64,000 nucleotides of DNA from Rhizopus sp. PT2906 (lineage: Eukaryota; Mucoromycota; Mucoromycetes; Mucorales; Rhizopodaceae): contig JAMYHX010000056.1 of NCBI GenBank assembly GCA_025529335.1, positions 62,001 through 126,000 on the forward strand, written 5' to 3'. Shown here one piece after another: positions 21,755 to 33,650 of this stretch. The notes below the pieces were generated by a model. The model worked only from the letters and a program-made list of their open reading frames with translations. It had not been told where the DNA came from and did no database searches. Every line of letters begins with the position of its first letter. Position 1 is the stretch's first letter. Made by a program: the position numbers and the translations under genes.

Positions 21755-21946
21755 TGAAGAAGTGTGAAAAGAAAAAGAAGAGGGAATACCGTAGCATTTA
21801 TGTTTTTTTTTAAAAAAAGCTTATTTTATATATTTTAAGTCGGTTGTGTGTTGAAAGGTGATTGGATAGTTTATGCAACAAACGAAATAACAGTTATTGG
21901 CGGAGTTACATGGCTTTTATTGGTTATTAAGTGTAGTTTGTAAGAC

Positions 21947-23300
21947 ATGAATGATTTTAGCTATATTGACTGTATTTGCAAGCACTTAGAAGCGTTTGAA
22001 AAAGAAGAGGAAAGAAAAATACACAAAGGAGGAGGAATAATTAAAGATCTTGTGACTATAGTTGCTTTTAATCGATATTAATAATGCTGATTAATCTAGC
22101 GCAGCAATGTGTCATTAATTATAATGTAATCAACTTCTAGCTCAACATTTAGTCTGCGATAAGGGTCAAGCATTAAGAGAGCCATTACGGCTATATGATG
22201 CTTTATTACATTCTATTTTTGATGAGACCAGTTCAATATAGTGAATGAGTAAAAAAAAAAAAATGCTTAGGCCAAGGGGGACATTATGAGTCAAGTGTCA
22301 GAAGGTGACCATTTAAAGTAGCCTTTGCCCCAGGACTAGCTGGCAGTAAACCAAGCTCGTTTAAAATAGTGCAGATCATGAGTTATCTGATATACCAAGA
22401 TATGGCCAGCTTGAAATGAAGACGGTTTAGAAGCTTATATAAAAGGTTAATTATAGGCTCCGGTATTTGTAGACGGTAATGTATACCAAGGCAATAGATA
22501 ACATGTTGTTTTGTAAAAGAAAGCCGTTTGACCATACCGGATAATCAATCAAGACGCCAGTCTATACGTCGGTTTCAAATAGTAACAAAAAGGTTGGATC
22601 TCAGAATGACTAGTTGAAAGGCATATATGCGGCAGTAGACAGGTCAAAATAGCGTCAACCGATAATAGCAATGAGCATGAGATGAGTTGTGCTTCGTAGT
22701 ATATGAGTACGCTCTGTTCATTGTTGATAGTTTTTTCAACATTCATCTTTACACAAAATCTTCATGATCCACCAAATAGCCGGTGCAGACACGTATTTTG
22801 GACATCTTCTAGCTTGGCGAACAAAAGCGAAATAACCTTGATGATAGCAAAACCATAATCCAATTCACCTTAGACTATCTGTTTATAAAAGCAGATAGCA
22901 ATGGACTGACTGTATCTGTGGGTTTATCATAGTCTTCTTGGACTTAATGTTCACTTATCATATGAAGATACGCTTGCCGTCATTAGTAAATATTGATATG
23001 AATATAGGGCGAAAGCGGGTGTGTATTTACTGGACATAGACTTGTCCTGAATGGAATGCATGAGCAATTCATCCATAGTCTTGAATATGGCAGGCTGTGC
23101 TGACGCCCAAGTCGATACATAAGCCAGACAGTTCAATGTGTACTTAATCTTTGAATTTCTTCTTGCCTACAACCGTTATGGAGGTTTCGATGATCATGCA
23201 GAGCATTTTAGGAGCAGAGGAGTATGATAAAGAATTGGGTAGAAGACTATTACCCTTTATTCAAAGCATTGTCGAAAAAAGAGCTTGTATACTCTGATTG
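21947..23300 (+). pseudogene. Decayed protein-coding gene, family unknown
   Basis: Several + strand stretches have coding character in succession but no complete model is possible. The first starts at ATG 21947 (MNDFSYIDCICKHLEAFEKE, on to about 22080). Next is an exon-like piece after an AG at 22139-22140 (QHLVCDKGQALREPLRLYDA..SIFDE). A piece near 22690-22910 reads EYALFIVDSFFNIHLYTK and, after stops, TIIQFTLDYLFIKADSNG. The last, near 23165-23295, reads EVSMIMQSILGAEEYDKELG. In-frame stops separate them and intact donor sites are missing. I infer an old degraded gene. The product is unknown. Confidence 0.4.
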
Positions 23301-24079
23301 AAAGCAATTTTCAAATAGCAAATGATAACTGGAATTTCTCCATTAGGGTTTGATTATAGTCAGTTACTATTTGAATAGCGCTCTTTCCATGATAGCTCTC
23401 CATGACCTTCTTTCCGTACTTTTTGATGAGGGAGCGTGATAGATAATGATATACTTAAGGATACATGTAGCTTCATATGTTTCTCACTTAGGGAGTAGTC
23501 GCAACCTTGCTTAAATGAAATGTTGTCTGTATATAAAAGGTCAAATCATTTACAGCGAAAGCATATATAATGTATCACAAATTTGGCTTAGGCGAATATC
23601 TAGGAGACAAGAGAATCCGAGCCATTAAAGTTCCTACTTCTTAATTGACTGGCATACTTGATGAACAGCTGTGTATAATCAAGTGCTACCAATAGCACAC
23701 AACTTTATGCATCATTTCACCCAAAACAGCGCAATGCTACGATATCTGAGAGAAAGAGAGCGTGTACTAGTAACGAAAACTTTGTATATCAGACATGGGA
23801 CAAATCATTGATTTTTGTTAAGGATTTATAAAGTCCTTTTTTTTAATCAAAAGATAGTCCTTGTATAAAGGAAGCTTTATTTATTGGGTTCTGAACGGAG
23901 AGAATTCATCAATAAAGGGGGGGGGGCAATATATGCTCCTTATGCTCAAGTCCCCCCTTTTTTGTTTACAGAAAAAAATGCTTCAAGCTTCTCCTATTTC
24001 TTTATTCTTCTGTGTGTACGAATTAATAAGCGACCTTTCTTTTTGTGTTTTATCTTTTGTTTATACCCTCAAAGCTCAA
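23301..24079. other. Intergenic region upstream of the CorA-type transporter
   Basis: About 780 bp without a supported gene. Possibly includes further remains of the decayed gene to its left. A G10 run at 23917-23926 and pyrimidine runs precede the transporter start. Confidence 0.4.
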
Positions 24080-25717
24080 ATGGATCCAAGTTTTCCTTAT
24101 TATCCACCTCATACAGAGAATGCATACGATCAGTCCATTAAAGGAAATGCCGGTAGTAGTTTATTGTTAACCACTGATCCAAAGGATTTGGATAAGCTGT
24201 TTGATCGATCAATCGAGGCAGAACAAGATATCTGTTTTCCCACAAAGCGACCCAATAGTAGTTCTATGTCCTCCACAACCACGGCTACCTTTTCTCCTCC
24301 TCCGAGAAAACACAATGGACATAATAGCTTTCAAAACAACAGCATCAATGTGAACGCGTTATCTTCTTGGTTTACAGATATCGACATGCACTCATCCATG
24401 ACGCAATATTATCAACCAACAAAGCAAACGAAAAAAAAGTTAAGCCTATATGGTGACAATCACCATATAGTAGAAGACAGTAAAGAAGACCGTTACATGT
24501 ACTTTCATCCAGATACAGGCGTCATTCGAGGCAAATCATTGCTGGAGTTAAAGTTACCACCACATCTGACAGTCGAACAGTTGTTATTGAAGGAAAATTT
24601 CTGGATTGACATTACTTCTCCCTCATTGGCAGAAATGAAGGCTATTAGCAAAGTAGAGACATATATACAATAGAGATATAAAAAATGGGATAATCTGATA
24701 TACCCTTTTCTTATAAGTAGATATTCCATATCCATCCGCTAACCACAGAGGATATCATGGCACATGAAATACGTGAAAAATGTGATGTTTTTAGGCGCTA
24801 TATATTTATATGTTATCGTGCGTTTTTACATGACAATTATCAACTTAAACCAATGACGTTTTATAATATAATATCCAAGCGCCACATATTAACAGTAAGT
24901 GATTCTCATTATTGATATTTCACAGACATTGATCTTTATAAGTTTCATTTTGGACATGTGCCTCATACAGAACATGTATTAGAAAGGGTGATCCAATTAC
25001 AGGATTATATCGAAGTGGTTCCTGATTGGATAAACTATGCTATCATGGACGAAATAACAGATAGCTTTGCGCCTATGATTCAGCAAATAGAGTCTGAAGT
25101 AGACACGATTGATGACTTGGTTTTGTTATACAAGACAGATCAAACAGATATGGTTTTAAGGATAGGCACTTGTAGAAAAAGAGTGATTCAGATGGTCAGA
25201 CTACTTGGTACTAAAGCAGAGGTGGTTAAAGCACTCATGAAGCGTATTGAAGAGCGTACAGTACGAAGTGATAGCTTAGAGGAAGAAGCGAATGATGCGG
25301 AAATGGGGCGTATTTACCCTGACGTGGGTCTCTATTTAGGAGATGTTCAGGATCATATCTTGACTATGCTTCAGAATCTAAACCATTATGAGACAGTTCT
25401 TGCAAGATCAGAATCTAACTACTTGGCTCGCATATCTATCGAACTGACGCAAACATCCAATTCTACTAACCATGTGATCGGTCGTTTGACTATATTCGCT
25501 ACTATTTTGTTACCAATGAATCTCATTACTGGCTTATGGGGTAAGTTTGTAAAACTTTAAAGTGAATTGGGACTAAAAAGTAAATTTTAAAGGAATGAAC
25601 GTCAAAGTGCCCGGAAAGGATTACGATAACTTGGTTTATTTTTTTTGGATAGTGTTCAGTCTAGTCGCTTTTGCTATTCTTTCACTCACATTCGCCAGAA
25701 AGATGAAGCTAATCTAG
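24080..25717 (+). CDS. MNR2: CorA-superfamily Mg2+ transporter, ALR/MNR2 type
   Basis: Four exons, join(24080..24652, 24721..24894, 24943..25540, 25593..25717), 489 aa. Fungal ALR1/MNR2 proteins move Mg2+ across the plasma or vacuolar membrane as pentamers. Seen: a variable Ser-rich N-terminus, the cytosolic domain (FHIHPLTTEDIMAHEIREK; YAIMDEITDSFAPMIQQIE; GLYLGDVQDHI), TM1 (TIFATILLPMNLITGLW), the GMN pore motif split by the last intron, and TM2 followed by a basic tail RKMK. The 48-nt intron 2 must end at AG 24941-24942 to give FHFGHVPHTEH. MNR2 versus ALR1 cannot be told apart here; the start could lie further upstream in frame. Confidence 0.9.
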
Positions 25718-25794
25718 CTGTAAATAATAAGCTCATGGACTAAAAAAAAAAAACATTTGCTTTATAGTACTATTTTTAATGATTTTTATTATGT

Positions 25795-26752
25795 TCAAAG
25801 CTTTGACGGAATTTTCCATTGAGGCTTTCTTTTTTCTGAAAAGGCCTTTAATCCTTCTCCCAAGTTATAGCCCTCTCTCCATGCCTTTGCCTCTGGTGTT
25901 TGCAGCCATTCATCTGTTGCATCTGTCACTGAGGCCCGCTCAAGACTTAATAAAAGACCTTGTTTTGTTAAAAACACAGCATCAGGTGAACTTTGTTATG
26001 CAATGCAAATTAGTTCTAGTATTCAATCATTTCAACCTCGGACTTACTTGGTTGTGATTTTCTTTGCCCATTGTAAAGCAGCATCAACTACATTAGTATT
26101 ATTCGAAACAACTTCGTTCACAAGTCCATGTTTATTTGCCTCTTTGGCATCCATAAAACGACCTGTCAGGACGAGCTCAGAGGCAACCTGATAACTCACT
26201 GATCGTGCCAATCGTGCCAGTCCACCAGCAGCAATAACAACTCCTTGCTTCACCTCTGGTAACCCAAACTTGGATTTCTCGGTTGCGACAACAATGTTAC
26301 AAGAAACCACCATCTCCATACCTCCACCCAGCGCAAATCCATTGACAGCAGCAATGATTGGTTTTCGACTCTTGCGACGATTACTGATACCTCCAAATCC
26401 AGTAGGAGGAAGGTCAGTAGTGCCAAAACTGGAAGTATCTTTCTTCTTTGATTCATGGGCGCTAACAAGATCCATACCCGTACAGAACGCTTTTGAACCG
26501 CTTCCTGTGATCTATGTATATGTCTATGTTAGCGCTATTCATTCCTCTCCTCGCCTTGTATCAATAGTATACAATTATACACCAAATAGAGTCTTGCTCC
26601 TCTGCCCAGTTGAACAAGTGGTGAAGTTCCCAATTAGCAGCGACATTCAGAGCGTTGTACTGTTTTTCTCTGTTGATAGTAACCAATAGTATGTGAGGTT
26701 CTGGTATAGAAAGCAAGACAAATTCTGTTTTTGGTAACTGAATATCTGTCAT
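25795..26752 (-). CDS. Enoyl-CoA hydratase/isomerase family protein, peroxisomal
   Basis: Three exons, complement(join(25795..25990, 26048..26511, 26573..26752)), 279 aa. It is a crotonase-fold enzyme: SKAFCTGMDL (first oxyanion-hole strand), then NGFALGGGMEMVVSCNIVVA (second oxyanion-hole glycines and the helix after them) and FGLPEVKQGVV with the Glu typical of hydratases. The protein ends IPSKL, a canonical C-terminal SKL peroxisome signal, so a role in peroxisomal fatty-acid or acyl-CoA metabolism is likely. The exact reaction (hydratase, isomerase or racemase-like) cannot be read from sequence alone. It is convergent with the transporter, 77 bp apart. Confidence 0.9.
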
Positions 26753-27253
26753 ATTTCCTGCTTAAAAAAAGAAAAAGAGAGAGAGAGAGGGAAGAGCCTT
26801 TTATAGTTTTGCTTTAATTGCGCTTTTCAAAATTTCCCTCTGTCCTACTTACTGACTCAGCACGAACTGGTTCTGCTTCTCCATGAGAGCCTTTATGATT
26901 AAAATACCGATTGTGCATTCTTTTCAGCCTTTTTGACCAAAATCATGTGTAGTATGAGCAGGAGAGGGATCCCTGTTTTATGGAAGCTTAAGATGTGATG
27001 TATACAGAAGGACAAGTAAGTCATGCCTTTAGCCTTGCCGCAGATGCATCAATATGCGCGTCAAAGGGTGTGCTAGCGGCAAGAATAGGCAATTCATGTA
27101 AATCTTTAATCTAGAATAATAACCTTTTAATACTGACTTTCTTCATTTTAACATACTTTTTAAAATAATGCTTGTGTTTATCAGAAAATCTATTTACTTG
27201 TTGTATACAGTTGTTACTGTAATGTTTTAGCTTTTATTGTCATTATTGTATTA
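26753..27253. other. Intergenic region, no gene seen
   Basis: About 500 bp between the hydratase start and the 3' end of the 5-phosphatase gene. Carries a GA repeat at about 26776-26789 just upstream of the hydratase start. No coding signal. Confidence 0.45.
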
Positions 27254-30200
27254 TTATGTAAGTACTTTTCTAACTGCTTCAGTCACATCCCAATCGGCAT
27301 TCTCAAGATATTTGAATGCGTCGGTTAATGAACATCGTTCATAATCTGCTACATATCTTGCCTTCTTGTCCTGTACGTATTGTGTCTTATATTCAACCCA
27401 CTCCTCTTCCACTTTTGCAGATAGCACATCACGTTTCTTCTGATCCGTCACCTTTGTCCTTACGCTAAATCCTGCTGAAATGGGTCGGTGGTCGGAAGCC
27501 TTGGCTTCATGTCGACGATAATATAGATTTTGAATATTTTTCCCTTTATACAACACTCGATCACACCAGGCAGGCACACGTTTCTTTTCTGATCTGTCAT
27601 AAAAGTCTGTGCCTGGGTCGTACTTGTACGTTGGATCAAATTGAATGAGTGCTTCTTCAAATTGAAGTAATTTGAACAGAGGATTGTTCATTTTTTGTTT
27701 CAGTAGCTGATCCTCTAGTTGTAACTTTTCCCAGGCGGCTTCTTTATCTGTGCTTGCAAGAAGTCTTAGCACGTCGTTTCTATTCATCTTTATACGATAA
27801 TTCAAGTCACCACTCAGGAAACAGAACTCATGATCCAGAATAAGGCTACCGTCACCACCATGACTAAAGACATCGACATAATCTCTAGGCTGAAATGTAG
27901 CAGTTTGTAGAATTCCCTCAGCATCTGCATTACGTTGTTGAACATGAGATTGGCCGGCAGCCAGATGACAGTTTACGAAGCAGAGAGAAGAATGGTCATA
28001 AACAAATCGAATCGCAACGCCTCCCTTATTTCCATGAATACTCTTGTTCATCACTTTCAGACCTGTTTTTACGCAAGTGGATTCAACATTGATGACTCGA
28101 TCGATATCTACCGTTCTCACAAAGATGCAGCTAAACAGCCCAACCATATGTTCCGTTTTAATGACAGTATATGCATGAGCACCATAATTTTCACCAATGA
28201 TACGAACAAGATAGTCATGCCACAGTTTATATCGATGCGTCAAAACTTCTTCTGCTTCTTCAACCTTTTTCTTGAAAAATAGAGATCCTATTTAAAAAGA
28301 AAATTACATGACTGAAATTGATGCAAATATAAAGTCTTTACGCGCAGTTTGCTTTTTTGATTCCAAATCTACAATTTCTTGAATGCCAACGACGATAATA
28401 TCAGGATCTTCCATGCCTCCCAACCACTTTCTTACTTCGTTATCATCCTCTTTGGTTAATTTCTCTGGTTTATTGGCGTCAATATTCCATGAACAGATCA
28501 TAATCTTGGCTTCATCATATGTACAGTACTCATTTGATCTTGTTAAGATTTGACATTCTAGTAAAACAAGAATAAACACAAGCTCAGAAAGACGCTATTT
28601 TTTTGTATACCTTTCCAATGTTCAGTCAATAAACCATCCCAGACACCAATATAACCATTTGAATCACCACTCACTACTTGCAACCTTCCTTTCTTGCCAT
28701 CGATGATCAAGCCAGATTCATCTACCACTAACTGAGTCACTGCTCCTGAGTGCGCTTTCCACATCTTGACAACAGCCCACTTTTCTGGTCTTGTATCATA
28801 CACATAAATCATGCCTGTGTTATAACCAGCCCAAATATGGTATTCGCCTACACATGCCATCGTACAGATACCATAAAGAGAAACAGTAATGACTTGTTTT
28901 CTTTCCATCGTCTCTGTATCCCAAATACTAATCTTGCCATCATCGTGCGAAGCAAACAGTTGACCTGGATGATAAGGCACAGTCAACAACTTGGTAATGT
29001 TACCTAAATCATTAGGTATTCGAATGGATGGTGATACTTCATGCTGTGAGCTGCTGGAAATAACATAGTAGGATAAGGTCCGTCCGGTAGACATCCACAA
29101 TCTCGAGCCATCGATGGTGCACGAGGTTGCATGCGGCGCGACCAAGTGTCGTCGAGGCATGGCTGTAATCAATGGATTTTCTGGATGCTCATTGGCTGTG
29201 AGATCCCAAACGTTCAGGATACCTGCTTCGTCAATAGACCAAATTTCACAATTTCTATATCTCATCAAAAATGTAATGGGTGACTGGTGCACATCGTTTC
29301 GTCTGCTAAGTACTTTGCCTAATCTTATGTCCAGCACAGATAGGCCTGAATCTTGTCGAGCCATCCAGATGTATCTGCCTTGGTCCAGAGGAGATATTGA
29401 TGGAGCGACGACCATGGCTCTTACTTTATCTCCGTTTTCATTGTTGTTATTACTCGTACTGCTATTTCCGGCATTATGATGGCTGATGTCTGACATGATA
29501 TTGAGTGGTGTTCCTGTATAGAGATCCCACACCTTTAATAAGTGGGCACCTGTGACAATCAAATTCCGAGCTGCAATAATCGCCGTCAGAGATCCTTTAT
29601 GCGTCGTTGAAAAAAGTTTATGGTCTTGGTCGATGAAAAAGGGTGGGTTTCGAGTCGCCTGAGAAAAGTCGGGATAGATCGAGGTTGTCATCAAGAGTTC
29701 ACTTCTTGACATGGCTCTTTTAGCAGCGACTGTGTTGGCACGTCTCAAGTTCATTTTCTCATCTGATATGTCTTGTTGTTGTTCAGGTTCTGATGAGAGG
29801 ATTGACTGTTGTTGAGGAGGGGATAGTTGTTGAGAGACGATGGTATGTGCACGAGCGAGGGTGGATTGAGAGGGTCTAGGTGGAAGTTGTGGTATAGTAG
29901 GTCTCGGGGGTAAAATGGGTGGTGCTATTGTCTCTGATTTATTATTGAAGGAAATCATGCTAATGGATGGTTGAACTGGCGTCTGGGGACTTGAAGGTGC
30001 TTGGTTGGGTGGGTTTGAAACAGTGCGTAAAGAACTATGATATTTTTTACTAGGAGGAGGAGGAGGAGGAGGTTTCTTTAATTTTTTATCATTCATCACT
30101 TGAGCATGAACACTTGGGGAACGTGATTCTTCTAATTTTGTATAATGTAAATGTGTCTTTTGAACTTGCTCTATTAAGCTATCGTCTATTTCATCCTCTA

Positions 30201-30504
30201 CATTGGCTCCGATCTCATCTTCTTCGTCATCTTCGTCGTCTTCATCATCATAATCCTCACTAGACTCGCTAAATGGATCATATTTTGGTGGTGATAAGGA
30301 TGTCTTGTCATTATCTGCAGGTTTTGCTGTAACTAAAGCATCTTTTTTATGCTCGTCTGCTATCGGGATAGCTACATTATTATTGTTGGTGCTGTTCAGT
30401 GAAAAATAAGTCGGTTTGGGCGGAATAGGCGGCGGTGCGTGTTCCCCTTCGATTTGTGCCCACTTGTTCTTTAGTTCTTTGAATGACTTTTGTTCTTCCT
30501 CCAT
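27254..30504 (-). CDS. Large inositol polyphosphate 5-phosphatase with WD40 propeller
   Basis: Three exons, complement(join(27254..28287, 28342..28557, 28611..30504)), 1047 aa. The order is: Pro-rich and acidic disordered N-terminus (residues 1-290, with PPIPPKP, KKPPPPPPPSKK and LPPRPTIPQLPPRP SH3-ligand-type runs), a WD40-type propeller (about 290-640), and a catalytic 5-phosphatase domain (about 650-985). Catalytic motifs seen are CSWNID, GNKGGVAIRF, FVNCHLAAG, FLSGDLNYRI, PAWCDRVLYKG and ASDHRPISAGF. The end (SLTDAFKYLENADWDVTEAVRKVL) looks like a short UBA-type helical fold. The enzyme removes the 5-phosphate of phosphoinositides. WD40 plus 5-phosphatase is known in plant and some fungal 5PTases; the C-terminal helix bundle is less usual. 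Confidence 0.9.
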
Positions 30505-30726
30505 CGGCGTAAAGAAAAAAAAAAAATAGACTAAAAAGAAAGGAAAAAAAAAAATAAATTAAAAATTTCCATTACACACACGGATATAAAAAATAGCAGC
30601 ATTTTCTAAATATAGGTTTTTAGTTGGAGAAAGAAAGAAAGAATGTTCAAATAAGTCAATATGTGCACACACTTGATAAAATATGCAGTAAAGTATGATC
30701 TTGTACACTTTATTTTGAAATAACAA

Positions 30727-31933
30727 TTACATAGGAATAAGTGGTCGTGGGATGTAAAGTTCTTCAAGATACTTTACATCTTCTTCAGTCAATTTTACTT
30801 CAAGAGATCCTAATAGATCCATCAATTGTGATTCCTTACTGACACCAACAATGGGTGAAGTAACATGAGGTTTGGTCAATAGCCAGGCCAAAGCAATCTT
30901 TTATATACAACAGTCAAAACATGTGTCCAAAAAAGGGTTCTGTTTCCTTACCTGTGCTGGTGAACGTTTATGTTTCTCGGCTATTTCTATAACACGATCA
31001 ATGATAGCATCGTTATTGGAACCTTCTCTTTCGGCAAAGAATAGAGAAATGCCACGATCTGTTCCTGATCGAGTTGATTCACGGTTCTTGCCAGTCAATA
31101 AGCCTCTAGCCAAGGGTGACCAAGGAATAATAGCAATACCACTGTCTTGACAATAAGGAATCATCTCTCGTTCTTCTTCACGATAAAGTAAATTATACAA
31201 GTTTTGCATAGACACAAACTTGGCCCATCCTCTTCTTTCAGCAATAGCATTTGCCTTTTGGAATTGCCATGCGTAACCTGAGCTAGCACCAATATATCTA
31301 ACTTTACCAGAGCGAACCAAATCATTCAATGCCTCCATGGTCTCTTCAATTGGTGTTTCCTACATGATATAAAAAATGGTCAAGATTACCTAGAAATACA
31401 AAGGGTTTACATTCATTCTTACAGGGTCAAATCGATGAATTTGATAAAGATCAATGTAATCAAGGCCCAATCTTTCCAATGAAGCATCTACAGCTTCAAA
31501 GATATGCTTTCTTGATAAGCCTGAACTATTGACAGTTTGGATGTCAGCTTGAGCACGAACGCCAAGAGTATTTTGTGACATCTCTTCAGACACAGTAAAA
31601 AAGAGTTTGGTGGCAACTACAATACGAGATCTTGGCATATTAAACTTTTTGATAGCTTTACCCAAAACGCGTTCACTTTCACCATTTGAATAAGCATCAG
31701 CAGTGTCAAAGAAGTTGATACCAGCTTCATAGGCTTTTCCGATCAACTCGAGTGATTCTTCCTCATCTTTAACCCAGGCTTGCCACTTGGATGATCCATA
31801 TGTCATACAGCCTAAACAGAATCGAGATACCTAATGTGTAGCTGTTAGACTTATTTTCGAGACCATCCAAAACGCGTACCTTCATTCCTGTGTTTCCAAA
31901 GCGAACATACTGCATTTTGGTGGTCGAAGTCAT
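30727..31933 (-). CDS. Aldo-keto reductase
   Basis: Four exons, complement(join(30727..30897, 30952..31359, 31423..31830, 31880..31933)), 346 aa. NADPH-dependent reductase of aldehydes and ketones on a TIM barrel. The catalytic tetrad is visible: Asp and Tyr in NFFDTADAYSNGESE, Lys in RIVVATKLFF, His in IDLYQIHRFDP. The cofactor-binding IIPWSPLARGLLTG and the late GVSKESQL loop are present. All introns are phase 0 and 49-63 nt. It resembles the fungal group that includes versiconal-acetate reductase-like and Yakc-type enzymes. The substrate is unknown. Confidence 0.92.
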
Positions 31934-32972
31934 TTTTAGTTTTTTTGAATTAGGAAAAGAGTGAAATAAACCATGTTTATATACTACTTTTTGAGATTTA
32001 TAAATCAAGAAACCGCTGCCGTAATCTATTTCTAAATTGAGACTATAAGGATAAATGATTTACCGAAAACCCTTTGTCTTTTGCTCAAATGCATTATGAT
32101 TAGTCTTTTTTTTTTTCCATCACTATCCCAGTAATCAGTCTATCTAACCCATTACATCATTCATTAAAAGAAAAATGCTTTCTTGATGGTGCAAGTTGTC
32201 GAATAAGCCAAGTATTTAAATTTATGCAAAAAAAATAAAACTTGCTTGTGCATAAAAAACGTGGAGACAGAGATATTGAACCAGTAACACAAATACCACT
32301 TCATGTGTGGTTTATATATGACTAAGAAAGGCTTTTGAATATTTTATAGCATCTGTCTTAAACGACAGTTTTTCCTTTGAAATGGAGTATTTCTTTATTT
32401 AATGTTCCGGAAAAAGACGATAGGGTTCAATTCATAGATATCTTTTTATTGGCAGCAAAAGAGTAGAAGAGCACAGTAGATGGTTGATAAAATGTGCTGC
32501 AGAGAAATGACGTTTATGAATAGAGTAACTATGCATTGTCTTTGACACACACAACATCCTGAAACAATTAAGAGTGATGCTATACCAAGGGGTGTATCTT
32601 CCTTTCTCTCTTGGAAATAGCGTAGAGTAGTTTATCAATCTGTGTCATTTATCAAGAACAAGCAAGCATTCAAAAGTAAAGTATTCAAGAGGGGGGGGGA
32701 GCAGTAATAACAAATGTTTGACAGCTCATTTAGAAGCTAAAGTGCTCAATTTGTGTCATGTTAAGAATATACACACAAGTATGCAATGCATTTTTAGCCA
32801 CAACAGCATTTATATGCATATATAGATATATATCAAATGCAATAAGAGATAAAAGATGTATCATAAAGCAGGGTCAGTCTTTTTTGAAAGTAAAAAAGTA
32901 TTAGATATAAAAGAAACTTGCTACTTCTTTATAAATATCATCTTTTTTCTCTTCCCCCTCCTTTTGTTTACG
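31934..32972. other. Intergenic region, no gene seen
   Basis: About 1 kb between the divergent reductase and hypothetical genes. T10 run at 32106-32115, G9 near 32690-32698. A pyrimidine-rich tract (about 32945-32965) sits directly ahead of the next ATG. No reading frame with coding character. Confidence 0.45.
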
Positions 32973-33401
32973 ATGCCATACATATACACACAACAGTTTT
33001 ATTATATCAATTCCGCATACAAGTTGAATGAAATCATTCAACAGTATCAACACATAATCAAGCAAGACCCAGTGGCTCGTTGTATGATCGGATTTGTAGC
33101 AGCTCAGCTTATCCGTGACCCAACGTTTAGTTTACCTGTTGAATCTATTGAAGACTGGTTAAAGTCAAGAGAGCCGATAAAAGACACAGATAATGTGACC
33201 AGCGAGAACAACAGTGATTTGAATACTTTAATGGACATATTGAAGGGTATTTGCTATGAGTCTCCATCTGAAGAGCCATGCGAAAATGAAATGAATACCG
33301 ACAAAATCACCGCATATCATGAACCCTCTGCACAAACCACAAACAAGCTTTGCCGATATACCAGCCGTAGCCCCTATGACTTTAGAATATCTCAAGAATA
33401 A
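32973..33401 (+). CDS. Hypothetical protein, 142 aa
   Basis: Single ORF from the ATG at 32973, which follows a CT-rich leader like those of expressed neighbours. The first half looks folded and helical (YKLNEIIQQYQHIIKQDPVA, then RCMIGFVAAQLIRDPTF). The second half is Asn/Ser/Glu-rich, with a helix-like DLNTLMDILKGICYE and a basic end. No family recognised and no signal peptide. A real, possibly lineage-specific gene is plausible. Confidence 0.5.
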   Translation: MPYIYTQQFYYINSAYKLNEIIQQYQHIIKQDPVARCMIGFVAAQLIRDPTFSLPVESIEDWLKSREPIKDTDNVTSENNSDLNTLMDILKGICYESPSEEPCENEMNTDKITAYHEPSAQTTNKLCRYTSRSPYDFRISQE

Positions 33402-33650
33402 CTTCACCCTTTTATCATTTTGTGAACAAGTTTGGTAGACAATGTATATTTGAAGATGTATGAAATAAAACCATTTTTATTACTTTTAGATGTGATACAA
33501 GTTATTTGCACACTGATAGAAATAAAAAATGAGAAATAAGACACCGTTCCCTTTAGTGTAAGCTGTTACCTTAAACAGCAAACAACATTCAAGCATTTAA
33601 TTATCATTATTTTTATGAAAAGGAGATATATTTATTTTAGGTATTATTAA

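Noticed and set aside
23861..24079. N-terminal extension of the Mg transporter upstream of MDPSF
   Set aside because: Runs through homopolymer-rich, hydrophobic translation of leader-like DNA; no family member has such an N-terminus that I know of.
24895..24925. 31-nt intron in the Mg transporter (acceptor at 24924-24925)
   Set aside because: Too short, and the resulting phase is wrong; the AG at 24941-24942 gives the conserved FHFGHVPHT.
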